From: DATBVX01 sp035263105
GTDB taxonomy: Bacteria > Pseudomonadota > Gammaproteobacteria > Steroidobacterales > Steroidobacteraceae
DNA length: 64,000 nucleotides
Reading direction: 5' to 3'
Assembly: GCA_035263105.1 (NCBI GenBank)
Contig: DATFRO010000034.1
Location: forward strand, 1-64,000
A program made the translations under genes and the position numbers. This document shows, in pieces, positions 16,737 through 27,340 of this stretch. The stretch's first letter is position 1; each line of letters begins with the position of its first letter. The notes under the pieces are model-generated. The model had not been told where the DNA came from. It saw only the letters and a program-made list of their open reading frames with translations, and searched no databases.

Positions 16737-18136
16737 GACAGCAACTCCCTGGGATCGGTCACTTTCCCGCGCACCGCTGTGGCAGCCGCGGTGGCGGGGC
16801 TCGCGAGCAGCGTGCGTGCGCCCTTGCCCTGGCGGCCTTCGAAGTTGCGATTGCTGGTGCTCACGCTGTACTCGCCGGTGGAAACCGTGTCGCCGTTCAT
16901 GCCGATGCACATCGAGCAGCCCGACTCGCGCCATTCGGCGCCGGCGTCGATGAACACTCGGTCGAGACCCTCGGACTCCGCGTCGCGCTTCACCTGCTGC
17001 GAGCCGGGCACCACGAGCATGCGCACGCCACGTGCGATATGCCTGCCCTTCAGCACCGCTGCCGCCTGACGCAGATCCGAAAGACGCGAGTTGGTGCAGC
17101 TGCCGACGAATACCACGTTGACGGGCTTGTCGCGGATCGGCTCGCCCGGCGAGAAGCCCATGTAATGCAGCGCCCGCGCATGCATGGCGTCGTCCACCAC
17201 CGTCGGAATAGCGCTCGAAATCGGGATCACCATGCCGGGGTTGGTCCCGTAGCTGATCATCGGCTCGAGCGCCGCCGCATCGATGCTCACCGTGCGATCG
17301 AACTGCGCGCCCTCATCGGAAGGGAGCCTGCGCCAGCGCTCCAGGGACTGTTCCCAGTCCTTTCCCTGGGGGGCCCGCGGGCGCCCATATAGATAAGAGA
17401 AGGTCGTTTCGTCGGGCGCGATCATCCCTGCGCGCGCACCGGCCTCGATCGACATGTTGCACACCGTCATGCGCTCGTCCATCGACAGGGCGCGAATCGT
17501 ATCGCCGCGATATTCGATGACGTGGCCGATGCCGCCGGCGACTCCAATGCGCCCGACGATGGCGAGGATCAGGTCCTTGGCGGTCACCGCTGGGTGCAGG
17601 GTTCCCGACACCTCGACCGCGAGCGTGCGGGGCCGGCGCTGCAGCAAGCACTGCGTCGCAAGGACGTGGCCGACCTCCGTCGTGCCAATGCCGAAGGCGA
17701 GGGCACCGAACGCGCCATGCGTGCTGGTGTGGCTGTCGCCGCAGACGATCGTGCTGCCGGGCTGTGTCGCGCCGAGCTCCGGTCCGATCACGTGGACGAT
17801 GCCACGCTTATCACTCTTGAGGCCGAAGAGTTCGACGCCGAACTCCGCGCTGTTGTGTTCCAGGACGCGGATCTGCTTGGCGGCCGATTCGATCGAGATC
17901 GGCGCGTTACCGAAGATCTGCTCGGTGCGTGTCGGAGTCGAGTGATCCAAAGTCCCGAGCGTGCGCTCCGGACGGCGCACTGGCAGACCATTGGCGCGCA
18001 GCACGTCGAAAGCCTGGGGCGTGGTGACCTCATGAATGAGGTGCAGGTCGATGTACAGGACCGCCGGTGTGTCGGCGGTCTCGGGCGTGACGAGGTGCTG
18101 CTCCCAGATCTTCTCGAAGAGGGTGCGCGGCTTCAT
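16733..18136 (-). CDS. leuC: 3-isopropylmalate dehydratase large subunit
   Basis: A 467-residue aconitase-family subunit with a 4Fe-4S cluster. Cluster cysteines are visible in VFVGSCTNSRLSDLR and ESGCSMCIGMNGD, and substrate-binding stretches include VCGDSHTSTHGAFGALAFG. It isomerises 2-isopropylmalate together with LeuD. The ATG at 18136 overlaps the ilvE stop (ATGA). Confidence 0.97.
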   Translation of the reverse strand: MKPRTLFEKIWEQHLVTPETADTPAVLYIDLHLIHEVTTPQAFDVLRANGLPVRRPERTLGTLDHSTPTRTEQIFGNAPISIESAAKQIRVLEHNSAEFGVELFGLKSDKRGIVHVIGPELGATQPGSTIVCGDSHTSTHGAFGALAFGIGTTEVGHVLATQCLLQRRPRTLAVEVSGTLHPAVTAKDLILAIVGRIGVAGGIGHVIEYRGDTIRALSMDERMTVCNMSIEAGARAGMIAPDETTFSYLYGRPRAPQGKDWEQSLERWRRLPSDEGAQFDRTVSIDAAALEPMISYGTNPGMVIPISSAIPTVVDDAMHARALHYMGFSPGEPIRDKPVNVVFVGSCTNSRLSDLRQAAAVLKGRHIARGVRMLVVPGSQQVKRDAESEGLDRVFIDAGAEWRESGCSMCIGMNGDTVSTGEYSVSTSNRNFEGRQGKGARTLLASPATAAATAVRGKVTDPRELLS

Positions 18137-19095
18137 CCGGTCGCTGCTGCCTTCGCCGCCTTTGCGTCGACGGGCTCGAGCCAGCCCCACTTGTCCGGCG
18201 TGCGTCCTTCGAAGAGCCCGAAGAACGCGTTCTGCAACGCCTGGGTCACGGGTCCGCGCTTGCCGCTGCCGACCTGGATGCGGTCAACGGAACGAATGGG
18301 CGTGATCTCCACCGCGGTCCCGGTGAAGAAGAGCTCGTCGGCGAGGTAGAGCATCTCGCGCGGGATCGCCATCTCACGAATCTCGAGGCCGCGCTCGCGC
18401 GCCAGGCGCATCACTGTGTCGCGCGTGATGCCGCCGAGGAGCGAGTAAGCGATCGCCGGCGTATGCAGGACGCCATTCTTGACCAGGAACAGATTTTCGC
18501 CGGCGCCCTCGCTCACCAGTCCGCTCGGACTCAAGCCGATGCCTTCCTGGAAACCGAGGCGACGCGCTTCGAGGCCGATGAGCTGGCTGGAGAGATAGTT
18601 GCCGCCCGCCTTGGCAAGCGCCGGAATCGTATTGGGCGCCACGCGCTGCCAGGACGAGACGCAGACGTCGACGCCGTTCTGCAGACCCTCGGCCCCGAGA
18701 TAGGCGCCCCATTCGATGGCCGCGATGGCGACTTCAGTCGGAGGATCGACCTTCGGCGTCACGCCGATCTCGCCGTAGCCGCGGAACACGATCGGCCGCA
18801 GGTATGCGCCCTTGGTGAGTCCGTTGGAGGAGACCACGGTCTTGCACGCCTCGATGAGCTCACTCTCCGCGAAGGGCATCTCGATCCCATAGATCTTGGC
18901 GGAATCGAACAGGCGCTGGATATGCTCGGTCAGGCGGAAGACGCAGACGCCCTGGTGCGTGGTCGCGTAGGCGCGAATTCCTTCGAACACGGAGGAGCCG
19001 TAGTGCAGCGCGTGCGCCATGACGTGCACCGTGGCCTTCTCCCAGGGGACGAGCTTGCCGTTGAACCAGATCGACTGCGTGGCCTTGATAGGCAT
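18133..19095 (-). CDS. ilvE: Branched-chain amino acid aminotransferase
   Basis: A 320-residue fold-type IV PLP aminotransferase for the last step to leucine, isoleucine and valine. The PLP lysine is Lys162 in AKAGGNYLSSQLIG. EGAGENLFLVKNG and FEGIRAYATTHQG are typical of the family. It sits between leuA and leuC, an uncommon but sensible place in a shared ilv-leu operon, and overlaps leuC by four bases. Confidence 0.95.
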   Translation of the reverse strand: MPIKATQSIWFNGKLVPWEKATVHVMAHALHYGSSVFEGIRAYATTHQGVCVFRLTEHIQRLFDSAKIYGIEMPFAESELIEACKTVVSSNGLTKGAYLRPIVFRGYGEIGVTPKVDPPTEVAIAAIEWGAYLGAEGLQNGVDVCVSSWQRVAPNTIPALAKAGGNYLSSQLIGLEARRLGFQEGIGLSPSGLVSEGAGENLFLVKNGVLHTPAIAYSLLGGITRDTVMRLARERGLEIREMAIPREMLYLADELFFTGTAVEITPIRSVDRIQVGSGKRGPVTQALQNAFFGLFEGRTPDKWGWLEPVDAKAAKAAATG

Positions 19096-19122
19096 GAAAG
19101 ACTCCCGCCGACTCCTTGCGAA

Positions 19123-20709
<1,587 letters not shown>

Positions 20710-20732
20710 GACTGCTCCGCTGGGTGTCGGGT

Positions 20733-21836
20733 TCAGAACTCGTGGCGCCCGCGGTGAGGCCGCGGGTCGTAGTCCATGCTCTCGAGAGCCTGGTTCGGCT
20801 GCGATTCGCTCATGCTCACGGGGTCGCCGTGCAGCACGCTCAACAATGTGCTCGAGGTGATGTTGCCCCCGCTCAGCACGATGCCGACGCGCTGACCGGC
20901 AATCCGGCGCTTCAGGCGCGTCGCGCCCGCAAGCGCGGCGGCGCCGGCGCCCTCGGCAAGCTGGTGCAGCGTATCCGCGTAGCAACGGATCGCCGCGTGG
21001 ATCTCGGATTCATCGACGGTGACGATGTCCTCCAGCGTCTCCCGCAGGATGGCGACCGTATCGCGCGACGGGACGCGGCTCGCGAGTCCATCGGCAATGG
21101 TCGGTTCGATCGGCGCCTCTTTCATCTCGCCGCTGTGAAAGGCACGTGCCAGCGCCGGGGCGCTGGCCGCCTGCACGCCGATGAGCCGCGTGTGCGGGCT
21201 CAGGGCCTTGAAGGCGAGGCCCATGCCGGCCGCCAGGCTTCCGCCACCGACCGGCACGAACACGCTGTCGAAGGGCTGCGTGACCTGCTCCAGCATCTCG
21301 AGCGCTACGGTCGCGTAGCCGGCAATCAGCGCCGGCGCGCGCGAGGGATGGATCGCGAGGCCCCCGCTCTGTTGCGCGTGGCGAACCGCGGCCAGCCACG
21401 CGGAATCGAAATCGTGCCCCGCGACCAGCACTTCGGCGCCCAGTGCGGTCATCGCCGCGTTCTTGTCGGGGTTGTTGCCCTCCGGCACGAAGATCGTGCA
21501 CTTCACGCCATGCAGCTGCGAAGCGTGGGCGAGCGACTGGCCATGATTGCCGCGAGTCGCGGTGATGAGGCCCGCGCCACGCTCCTTGTCCGTCAGAGCA
21601 GCCAGGAGATTCAACCCGCCGCGGATCTTGAATGAGCCGAGGAGCTGCGCGTTCTCGAGCTTGACGAACGGCACGCAGCCGAGCCGCTGAGCCAGCAGCG
21701 GGTGAGTGACGACCGGAGTGGGCGTGAGCTTCTTGCGCAGCCGGGTCCGCGCCAGGACGATGTCGTCGAAATGCACGGCGCCCGTGTGACGATCGGTCGC
21801 CGGTATCGAGACGTGTCGGGTGGAGCTGACCGGCAT
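20733..21836 (-). CDS. ilvA: Threonine dehydratase, single-domain
   Basis: A 367-residue fold-type II PLP enzyme that deaminates threonine to 2-oxobutanoate for isoleucine. The PLP lysine is Lys70 in LLGSFKIRGG, and the phosphate loop is VGGGSLAAGM. The chain ends soon after LSGGNITSSTLL, so the ACT-like regulatory domains of enterobacterial IlvA (about 514 residues) are absent. Its operon position, between ilvC and leuA, argues for a biosynthetic role. An alternative is a serine/threonine dehydratase of the catabolic type. It lies seven bases after ilvC. Confidence 0.88.
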   Translation of the reverse strand: MPVSSTRHVSIPATDRHTGAVHFDDIVLARTRLRKKLTPTPVVTHPLLAQRLGCVPFVKLENAQLLGSFKIRGGLNLLAALTDKERGAGLITATRGNHGQSLAHASQLHGVKCTIFVPEGNNPDKNAAMTALGAEVLVAGHDFDSAWLAAVRHAQQSGGLAIHPSRAPALIAGYATVALEMLEQVTQPFDSVFVPVGGGSLAAGMGLAFKALSPHTRLIGVQAASAPALARAFHSGEMKEAPIEPTIADGLASRVPSRDTVAILRETLEDIVTVDESEIHAAIRCYADTLHQLAEGAGAAALAGATRLKRRIAGQRVGIVLSGGNITSSTLLSVLHGDPVSMSESQPNQALESMDYDPRPHRGRHEF

Positions 21837-21843
21837 CGGCGTC

Positions 21844-22839
21844 TCAGGCGCGCGCCTGGTTCAACCAAGGCATGCGGGCGCGCAGGGCCGCGCCGACTTT
21901 TTCGATCGGGTGATCGAGATCGGCCTGCAGCAGGCGCTGATACGAACCGCGCCCCGAGCGATTCTCGGCGATCCACTGGCGCGCGAAGCGGCCACTGCGA
22001 ATCTCCTTCAGTATCTTCTGCATCTCCTTCTTGACGCGGTCATTGACGATGCGCGGGCCGCGCGTGAGGTCGCCGTACTTCGCGGTTTCGCTGATGTAGC
22101 GGTGCATCTTCTCGAGGCCGCCTTCGTGCAACAGGTCGACGATCAGCTTGAGCTCGTGCAGGCACTCGTAATAGGCGACCTCGGGCTGATAGCCGGCCTC
22201 GACCAGCGTTTCGAATCCCTTGACGACGAGCTCGGTCGCGCCGCCGCACAACACCGACTGTTCGCCGAACAGGTCGGTTTCGGTTTCCTCGGCGAAGGTG
22301 GTCTCGAGCACGCCGCCGCGGGTGCCGCCGATCCCGTGCGCATAAGCGAGTGCCTTCTCCTTCGCCTTGCCGCTCGCGTCCTGCGCGACGGCGAGAAGAC
22401 AAGGCACGCCGCGACCTTGCTGATACTGCCGTCGCACCAGGTCGCCGGGACCCTTGGGTGCAATCAGGACCACGTCGAGGTCCTTGCGCGGCTTGATCTG
22501 CCGGAAGTGAATGTTGAAGCCGTGAGCGAACAAGAGCGTCGCGCCGGATTTGAGCGCTCGCTTCACATCGTTGTACAGATCGTGCTGCGCGAGGTCCGGC
22601 ACGAGCATCGCCACCAGATCCGCTTCGCGAACCGCGTCGAGCGGCTCCGCGACCTTGAGCCCGTCCTTCTTCGCCTTCTTCCAGCTGGCTCCCGCCTTGC
22701 GCACCCCGACCACGACATCGTGACCGCTGTCCTTGAGGTTGAGGGCGTGCGCGCGCCCCTGGCTCCCGTAGCCGAGAACCGCGATGCGCGCGCCTTTCAG
22801 GGCCCGCTTGTTGACGTCTTTGCCCGAATACAACCGCAT
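21844..22839 (-). CDS. ilvC: Ketol-acid reductoisomerase
   Basis: A 331-residue class I reductoisomerase using NADPH and magnesium for the shared valine/isoleucine step. The nucleotide-binding segment is VLGYGSQGRAHALNLKDSG, and the acidic metal site is in LFGEQSVLCGG. The ATG at 22839 has GGGAG upstream. The open frame extends further, but that extension crosses the attenuator terminator at 22895-22934, so it is not coding. It is the first structural gene of the ilv-leu operon; no acetolactate synthase gene lies beside it. Confidence 0.96.
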   Translation of the reverse strand: MRLYSGKDVNKRALKGARIAVLGYGSQGRAHALNLKDSGHDVVVGVRKAGASWKKAKKDGLKVAEPLDAVREADLVAMLVPDLAQHDLYNDVKRALKSGATLLFAHGFNIHFRQIKPRKDLDVVLIAPKGPGDLVRRQYQQGRGVPCLLAVAQDASGKAKEKALAYAHGIGGTRGGVLETTFAEETETDLFGEQSVLCGGATELVVKGFETLVEAGYQPEVAYYECLHELKLIVDLLHEGGLEKMHRYISETAKYGDLTRGPRIVNDRVKKEMQKILKEIRSGRFARQWIAENRSGRGSYQRLLQADLDHPIEKVGAALRARMPWLNQARA

Positions 22840-22894
22840 GAGCTCACTCCCACGATCAGAAATCCTGCGCGCCGCAGCACAAATGCACCCGGCC

Positions 22895-22934
22895 AAAAAA
22901 AGAAACCCCGCCTCGGCGCTGCCGGTGCGGGGTT
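22895..22934 (-). terminator. Attenuator terminator of the ilv-leu operon
   Basis: On the minus strand AACCCCGC (22934-22927) pairs with GCGGGGTT (22911-22904) across a 15-base loop and is followed by TCTTTTTTT (22903-22895). It is a textbook intrinsic terminator lying between the leader peptide gene and ilvC. The leader segment at 22973-22981 can pair with the 5' arm and prevent it from forming. Confidence 0.9.
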
Positions 22935-22961
22935 CCTTGGTATTCGCCTTTGGATCGATCC

Positions 22962-23090
22962 TCAGGCCAGGGCCCCGCACCTCCGTGCCAGCAGCAGGCC
23001 AATCAGCGACAGCAGCAGTGCGAGGCTCGCGATCTCACGCGACGCAAGGTGCGTGAGGACTGTGGCGGCGAGCGGGCGTCTGCGAGTCAT
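22962..23090 (-). CDS. Leucine/isoleucine-rich leader peptide of the ilv-leu operon
   Basis: A 42-codon open frame starting at ATG 23090 and ending at TGA 22964-22962. It contains 12 leucines and two isoleucines in 42 residues, including the runs ALLLSLI and GLLLARR at residues 24-37. It is followed by an intrinsic terminator 27 bases after its stop and then by ilvC. The composition and position are those of a classical attenuator peptide that senses charged leucyl- and isoleucyl-tRNA. The peptide itself is not expected to have another function. Its last codons (about 37-40) form the antiterminator strand. Confidence 0.87.
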   Translation of the reverse strand: MTRRRPLAATVLTHLASREIASLALLLSLIGLLLARRCGALA

Positions 23091-23118
23091 TGGTGCTGAG
23101 AAAATCGAGTTGCGGCCG

Positions 23119-23148
23119 ATGTGAGCACACGCGTCGTGGCCTTGTCAA
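23119..23148 (-). promoter_or_regulatory. Promoter of the ilv-leu leader
   Basis: On the minus strand a perfect -35 TTGACA (23148-23143) is followed after 18 bases by TCACAT (23124-23119), preceded by an extended -10 TG. It lies 28 bases upstream of the leader peptide start. The -10 is weak, so the exact hexamer is less sure than the -35. Confidence 0.55.
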
Positions 23149-23236
23149 CCGCTGTCGGACAGCTGGATTGCAGTGGTTCGATGCAGTCAGTCGAATTCTG
23201 TAAGCTTGCGACGCCGACCCACAAGACTCCTTTCTA

Positions 23237-24643
23237 ATGGCTGCGCTGCTCAAGCATTCGACGACTGATTCGCCCGCTCTGCCGGTGTGGCTGGTGACGG
23301 AAGGCACGCTGGAAGCGTGGTTGGCCGCGCAGGCACCCGCGGTCGGCCGGTGGGCCGCGGAGAGCGGCTTCAAGGCCGAACGGCACCGGGTGCTGTTGGT
23401 ACCGGATGCGCGGGGAGGAGTGGCGGGCGCAGCGCTCGGCCTGGGCCGGCTGGCTGATCTCGCGGAGCTCAGCCTGTGGCACGCAGCGGGGCTCGCCGAC
23501 CGGCTGCCCGCCGCGGATTTTCGCTGCGTGGAGAACCTGCCCGCCGAGGCCGCCAATCAGTTCGCTCTCGGTTTCCTCTATGGTCAGTACCGGTTCGAGC
23601 GTTACCGGCGGCCGCTCTCCACGACGCGCGGCGCACGCCTGGTCGCGCCGGCCAACTGCGATCCCATCTATGTCGAGGCGACGCAACGTGCGTTGAGCTG
23701 GTCGCGCGACCTGATCAACACACCGGCGAGCGACCTCGGGCCGCGCGAGCTTGCCGCAGAGGCTGTCGGTCTCGCACAGCAATTCGCAGCGCGCCATCGC
23801 GTGATCGAGGGCGAGGAGCTGCTCAGCCAGAACTTTCCGATGATCCACGCCGTCGGGCGCGCCAGCAGCAAGCCGCCCTGCCTCATCGATCTCACCTGGG
23901 GCAACAGCGGCCCGCGCGTGACGCTCGTGGGCAAGGGCGTCTGCTTCGACAGCGGCGGGCTCGATCTCAAGAACGCGCAATCGATGTTGCTGATGAAGAA
24001 GGACATGGGCGGCGCGGCGTGCGTACTGGCGCTGGCGCGGCTGATCATGGAAATGCAGTTGCCGGTGCAGTTGCGTGTGCTGATCCCGGCCGTCGAGAAC
24101 AGTGTGAGCGGCGATGCCTATCGGCCCGGCGACGTGCTCGCCACTCGCAAGGGCTGCACGGTGGAGATCGGCAACACGGACGCCGAAGGGCGGCTGGTGC
24201 TCGCCGATGCCATGGCCGAAGCGGATGCGGGCCAGCCCGATCTGCTCATCGATCTCGCAACGCTCACTGGCGCCGCGCGCGTCGCGCTCGGACCCGAGCT
24301 CCCGGCGCTCTACAGTAACGACGAATCGCTCTGCGCCGACGTGCTGCGCCACGGGCGCGAGCAGCACGACCCGCTTTGGCCGATGCCCCTCTGGGCACCT
24401 TACGAAGAAGATCTCGCCAGCAAGGTCGCGGATCTCGGCAATGCCTCGGCATCGACGTTCGCGGGCTCGGTCATCGCGGCGCTGTTCCTGCGGCGTTTCG
24501 TGGCCGAGCGCACGCCGTGGCTGCACATCGACCTCTTCGCGTGGAATCCGAAGGAGCGGCCGGGCAGGCCGGTCGGCGCCGAAGCGCAGACCGTCCGTGC
24601 GCTGTTCGCACTGATCAAAGAACGCTGCCGGGCACGCCACTGA
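23237..24643 (+). CDS. M17 family leucyl aminopeptidase
   Basis: A 468-residue M17 metallo-aminopeptidase with two metal ions. The signature NTDAEGRLVLADA and the metal-site segment LVGKGVCFDSGGLDLK are intact. It is a shorter relative of PepA and probably cytoplasmic. The family trims N-terminal residues from peptides. The chosen ATG at 23237 has little Shine-Dalgarno signal. It is transcribed divergently from the ilv-leu operon and is followed after seven bases by the EamA gene. Confidence 0.92.
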   Translation: MAALLKHSTTDSPALPVWLVTEGTLEAWLAAQAPAVGRWAAESGFKAERHRVLLVPDARGGVAGAALGLGRLADLAELSLWHAAGLADRLPAADFRCVENLPAEAANQFALGFLYGQYRFERYRRPLSTTRGARLVAPANCDPIYVEATQRALSWSRDLINTPASDLGPRELAAEAVGLAQQFAARHRVIEGEELLSQNFPMIHAVGRASSKPPCLIDLTWGNSGPRVTLVGKGVCFDSGGLDLKNAQSMLLMKKDMGGAACVLALARLIMEMQLPVQLRVLIPAVENSVSGDAYRPGDVLATRKGCTVEIGNTDAEGRLVLADAMAEADAGQPDLLIDLATLTGAARVALGPELPALYSNDESLCADVLRHGREQHDPLWPMPLWAPYEEDLASKVADLGNASASTFAGSVIAALFLRRFVAERTPWLHIDLFAWNPKERPGRPVGAEAQTVRALFALIKERCRARH

Positions 24644-24650
24644 GCGCTGC

Positions 24651-25529
24651 ATGCTGGTCCTCGCCCGGCGTGACCTCGCGTTCCTGATTCTCATCAACCT
24701 GACCTGGGGCCTGAACTACATCCCCAGCAAGATCGGCGTGAGCCAGGTGCCGCCGCTGATGTTCACGGCGCTGCGCTTCACCAGTCTCGCGCTGTTGCTC
24801 GCGCCCTTCATCCGTTGGCACCGCGGCAAGATGGGAGTCCTGGTGGTGGCGGCCGTGTTCGCCGGCGGCATGCATTTCTCGCTCCTGCTGGTCGGACTCG
24901 GGATGGCGGACACCGTGTCGACAGTCGCGATCGCCTCTCAGCTCGGAGTCCCGTTCGCCACCTTGATGTCCATCATCGTGCTGGGCGAAGTCGTGCGCTG
25001 GCGGCGCTGGCTGGGAATCATCCTGGCGTTCACCGGGGTCATGGTGATGGGACTCGATCCCAACGTGTTCCTCTTCTGGCAGGGACTGGCGTGCGTGGTG
25101 CTGTCGGCGTTCTTCGGCTCGCTCGGCTTGATGGCGATCAAGCGGCTGGACGAGATCCGTCCGCTCGAGCTGCAGGCGTGGTTCGCGCTCATCAGCGCGC
25201 CGCTGGTGTTCGTCTTCAGCCTGATCTTCGAACACGGGCAGGGGGCGGCGATCCAAGCCGCGAGCTGGACCGCGTGGGCTTCGCTTGCCTTCAACGTGCT
25301 GGGCGCGAGCCTGTTGGCACACACGGGCTACTTCTATCTCATCCACCGCTACCCGGTGACCAGCGTCTCACCGCTGACGGTGCTATCACCGCTGTTCGGC
25401 GTATTCTTCGGCGTGACGCTGCTGGGCGATCACCTGACCGCGCGGATCATCGCCGGCGGTGCGATGACGCTGACCGGCGTATTCATCATCGCGCTGCGCG
25501 AGAAACAGATTGCCGACACAGGCTCATGA
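24651..25529 (+). CDS. EamA/DMT family transporter
   Basis: A 292-residue inner-membrane protein with about ten hydrophobic segments in two EamA repeats, of the drug/metabolite exporter superfamily. It starts with a short hydrophilic N-terminus followed by FLILINLTWGLNYIPSKIG. Substrates in the family range from amino acids to nucleotides. Placement between an aminopeptidase gene and ilvD makes an amino-acid-related substrate plausible but unproven. It ends 16 bases before the ilvD start. Confidence 0.85.
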   Translation: MLVLARRDLAFLILINLTWGLNYIPSKIGVSQVPPLMFTALRFTSLALLLAPFIRWHRGKMGVLVVAAVFAGGMHFSLLLVGLGMADTVSTVAIASQLGVPFATLMSIIVLGEVVRWRRWLGIILAFTGVMVMGLDPNVFLFWQGLACVVLSAFFGSLGLMAIKRLDEIRPLELQAWFALISAPLVFVFSLIFEHGQGAAIQAASWTAWASLAFNVLGASLLAHTGYFYLIHRYPVTSVSPLTVLSPLFGVFFGVTLLGDHLTARIIAGGAMTLTGVFIIALREKQIADTGS

Positions 25530-25545
25530 GCGGAGGCGCAACGGC

Positions 25546-27264
25546 GTGAAAGGCAAGCGGACCAAACCCGCACGTGGCAGTGCCGACCCGCGCGGCTACT
25601 CGCGGCTGGTGGTCGAAGGTGTCAAGCAAGCGCCTGCACGCGCGATGTTGCGTGCCGTGGGCTTCACCGACGCGGATTTCAACAAGCCACAAGTGGGCAT
25701 CGCTTCGACCTGGAGCACGATGACTCCCTGTAACGTGCACATCGACGGACTGGCGCGCCTTGCGGCGCAGGGCGCGGACGCAGCCGGCGGCAAGAGTGTG
25801 CTGTTCAATACCATCACGGTGTCGGATGGCATCTCGATGGGCACGCCAGGCATGCGCTATTCGCTCGTCTCGCGCGAGGTCATCGCCGATTCGATCGAGA
25901 CCGCCGTGGGCGCCGAGGGCTTCGATGGTGTCGTGGCGATCGGCGGGTGCGACAAGAACATGCCGGGGTGCCTGATGGCACTGGCGCGCCTGAACCGGCC
26001 GGCGGTCTTCGTGTACGGCGGAACGATCCGTCCCGGGGCCCAGCATCGTGACATCGTTGCGGTGTTCGAGGCCGTCGGCGGCCACGCGAGCGGCCGCGTC
26101 ACGGATGCGCAGTTGCTGGAAGTCGAGCGCACCGCCATTCCGGGACCGGGCAGCTGTGGCGGGATGTACACGGCAAACACCATGGCGTCGGCCATCGAGG
26201 CGCTCGGCATGAGCCTGCCGAACAGCTCCGCCCAGGAGGCCGAGTCGGAGAACAAGCGGGTGGATTCGCGCAGGGCGGGCGAGGCCGTGGTGGCACTCAT
26301 CCGCTCCGGCATTCGTCCGGCGGATATCCTCACCCGGCGTGCATTCGAGAACGCGATCACGGTGGTGATCGCACTCGGCGGGTCCACCAACGCCATCTTG
26401 CACCTGCTGGCAATGGCGCGGGCGGCACGCGTGCGCCTGTCGCTCGATGACTTCACCCGCATCGGCAAGCGTGTGCCGGTGCTCGCCGACCTCAAGCCCA
26501 GCGGCCGCTACCTGATGTCCGAGCTGATCGCGATCGGCGGCATTCGCCCGCTGCTGCGGACTCTGCTGGAGCACGGCCTGCTGCACGGCGACTGTCTCAC
26601 GGTGAGCGGGCGGACCATGGCCGAGAATCTCGCAGAGGTGAGTCCCTATCCGGCCGGCCAGCAAGTGGTTCGGTCGTTCGATGCGCCCATCAAGAAGGAT
26701 AGCCACCTGGTGATCCTGCGCGGCAATCTCGCACCCGAGGGCGCGGTCGCGAAGATCAGCGGCAAGGAGGGCGCGACGTTCGACGGCCGGGCGCGCGTGT
26801 TCGACTCCGAGGAAGCAGCCTTGCAGGCGATCCTCGACGGGACCGTGATCGCGGGGGACGTGGTTGTGATCCGGTATGAGGGCCCCAAGGGCGGACCTGG
26901 AATGAGGGAAATGTTAAGTCCAACCGGCGCCATCGTCGGGAAGGGACTCGGCGACAAGGTCGCTCTCATTACTGATGGACGTTTCTCCGGTGGCAGCCAC
27001 GGCTTCGTCGTGGGTCATGTCGCGCCGGAGGCGGCGGTCGGAGGTCCGATCGCCCTGGTGCGCAATGGCGACCGCATTCGGATCGACGCGCACAAGCGCA
27101 CGATCACCCTGGCGATCGCGTCGCGTGAGCTCGCCCGTCGCAGGAAGAATTGGCGTCCACCGAAGGCGGGGACGAGCGGCGGTGTGCTGGCAAAGTACGC
27201 CGCAAGTGTCAGCAGTGCTTCACACGGCGCAGTGACTGAACCGGTTGTCACACGCCGCCGCTAA
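25546..27264 (+). CDS. ilvD: Dihydroxy-acid dehydratase
   Basis: A 572-residue Fe-S dehydratase for the third common step of valine and isoleucine synthesis. Typical stretches are IGGCDKNMPGCLMA, GPGSCGGMYTANTMA and TDGRFSGGSHGFVVGHV. The GTG at 25546 has GGAGG 10 bases upstream; an ATG at 25510 inside the preceding gene is less likely. It completes the ilv set left out of the opposite-strand operon. A terminator hairpin follows at 27304. Confidence 0.95.
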   Translation: MKGKRTKPARGSADPRGYSRLVVEGVKQAPARAMLRAVGFTDADFNKPQVGIASTWSTMTPCNVHIDGLARLAAQGADAAGGKSVLFNTITVSDGISMGTPGMRYSLVSREVIADSIETAVGAEGFDGVVAIGGCDKNMPGCLMALARLNRPAVFVYGGTIRPGAQHRDIVAVFEAVGGHASGRVTDAQLLEVERTAIPGPGSCGGMYTANTMASAIEALGMSLPNSSAQEAESENKRVDSRRAGEAVVALIRSGIRPADILTRRAFENAITVVIALGGSTNAILHLLAMARAARVRLSLDDFTRIGKRVPVLADLKPSGRYLMSELIAIGGIRPLLRTLLEHGLLHGDCLTVSGRTMAENLAEVSPYPAGQQVVRSFDAPIKKDSHLVILRGNLAPEGAVAKISGKEGATFDGRARVFDSEEAALQAILDGTVIAGDVVVIRYEGPKGGPGMREMLSPTGAIVGKGLGDKVALITDGRFSGGSHGFVVGHVAPEAAVGGPIALVRNGDRIRIDAHKRTITLAIASRELARRRKNWRPPKAGTSGGVLAKYAASVSSASHGAVTEPVVTRRR

Positions 27265-27303
27265 CTACGAAGGCCCTCGAACTTTGCGCAACAGCGCGCA
27301 GGA

Positions 27304-27340
27304 GCCGCTGGAAAAATCAGCGGCGTTGTTGTTGCTTTGC
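27304..27340 (+). terminator. Intrinsic terminator after ilvD
   Basis: GCCGCTG (27304-27310) and CAGCGGC (27318-27324) form a perfect seven-base stem with an A-rich loop. A T-rich tail, GTTGTTGTTGCTTT, follows. It lies 40 bases after the ilvD stop. The tail is interrupted by G, so efficiency may be partial. Confidence 0.6.

Noticed and set aside
22840..22980. An extended ilvC N-terminus
   Set aside because: The extension crosses the attenuator terminator and the end of the leader peptide; ilvC normally starts at MRLYSGKDV.
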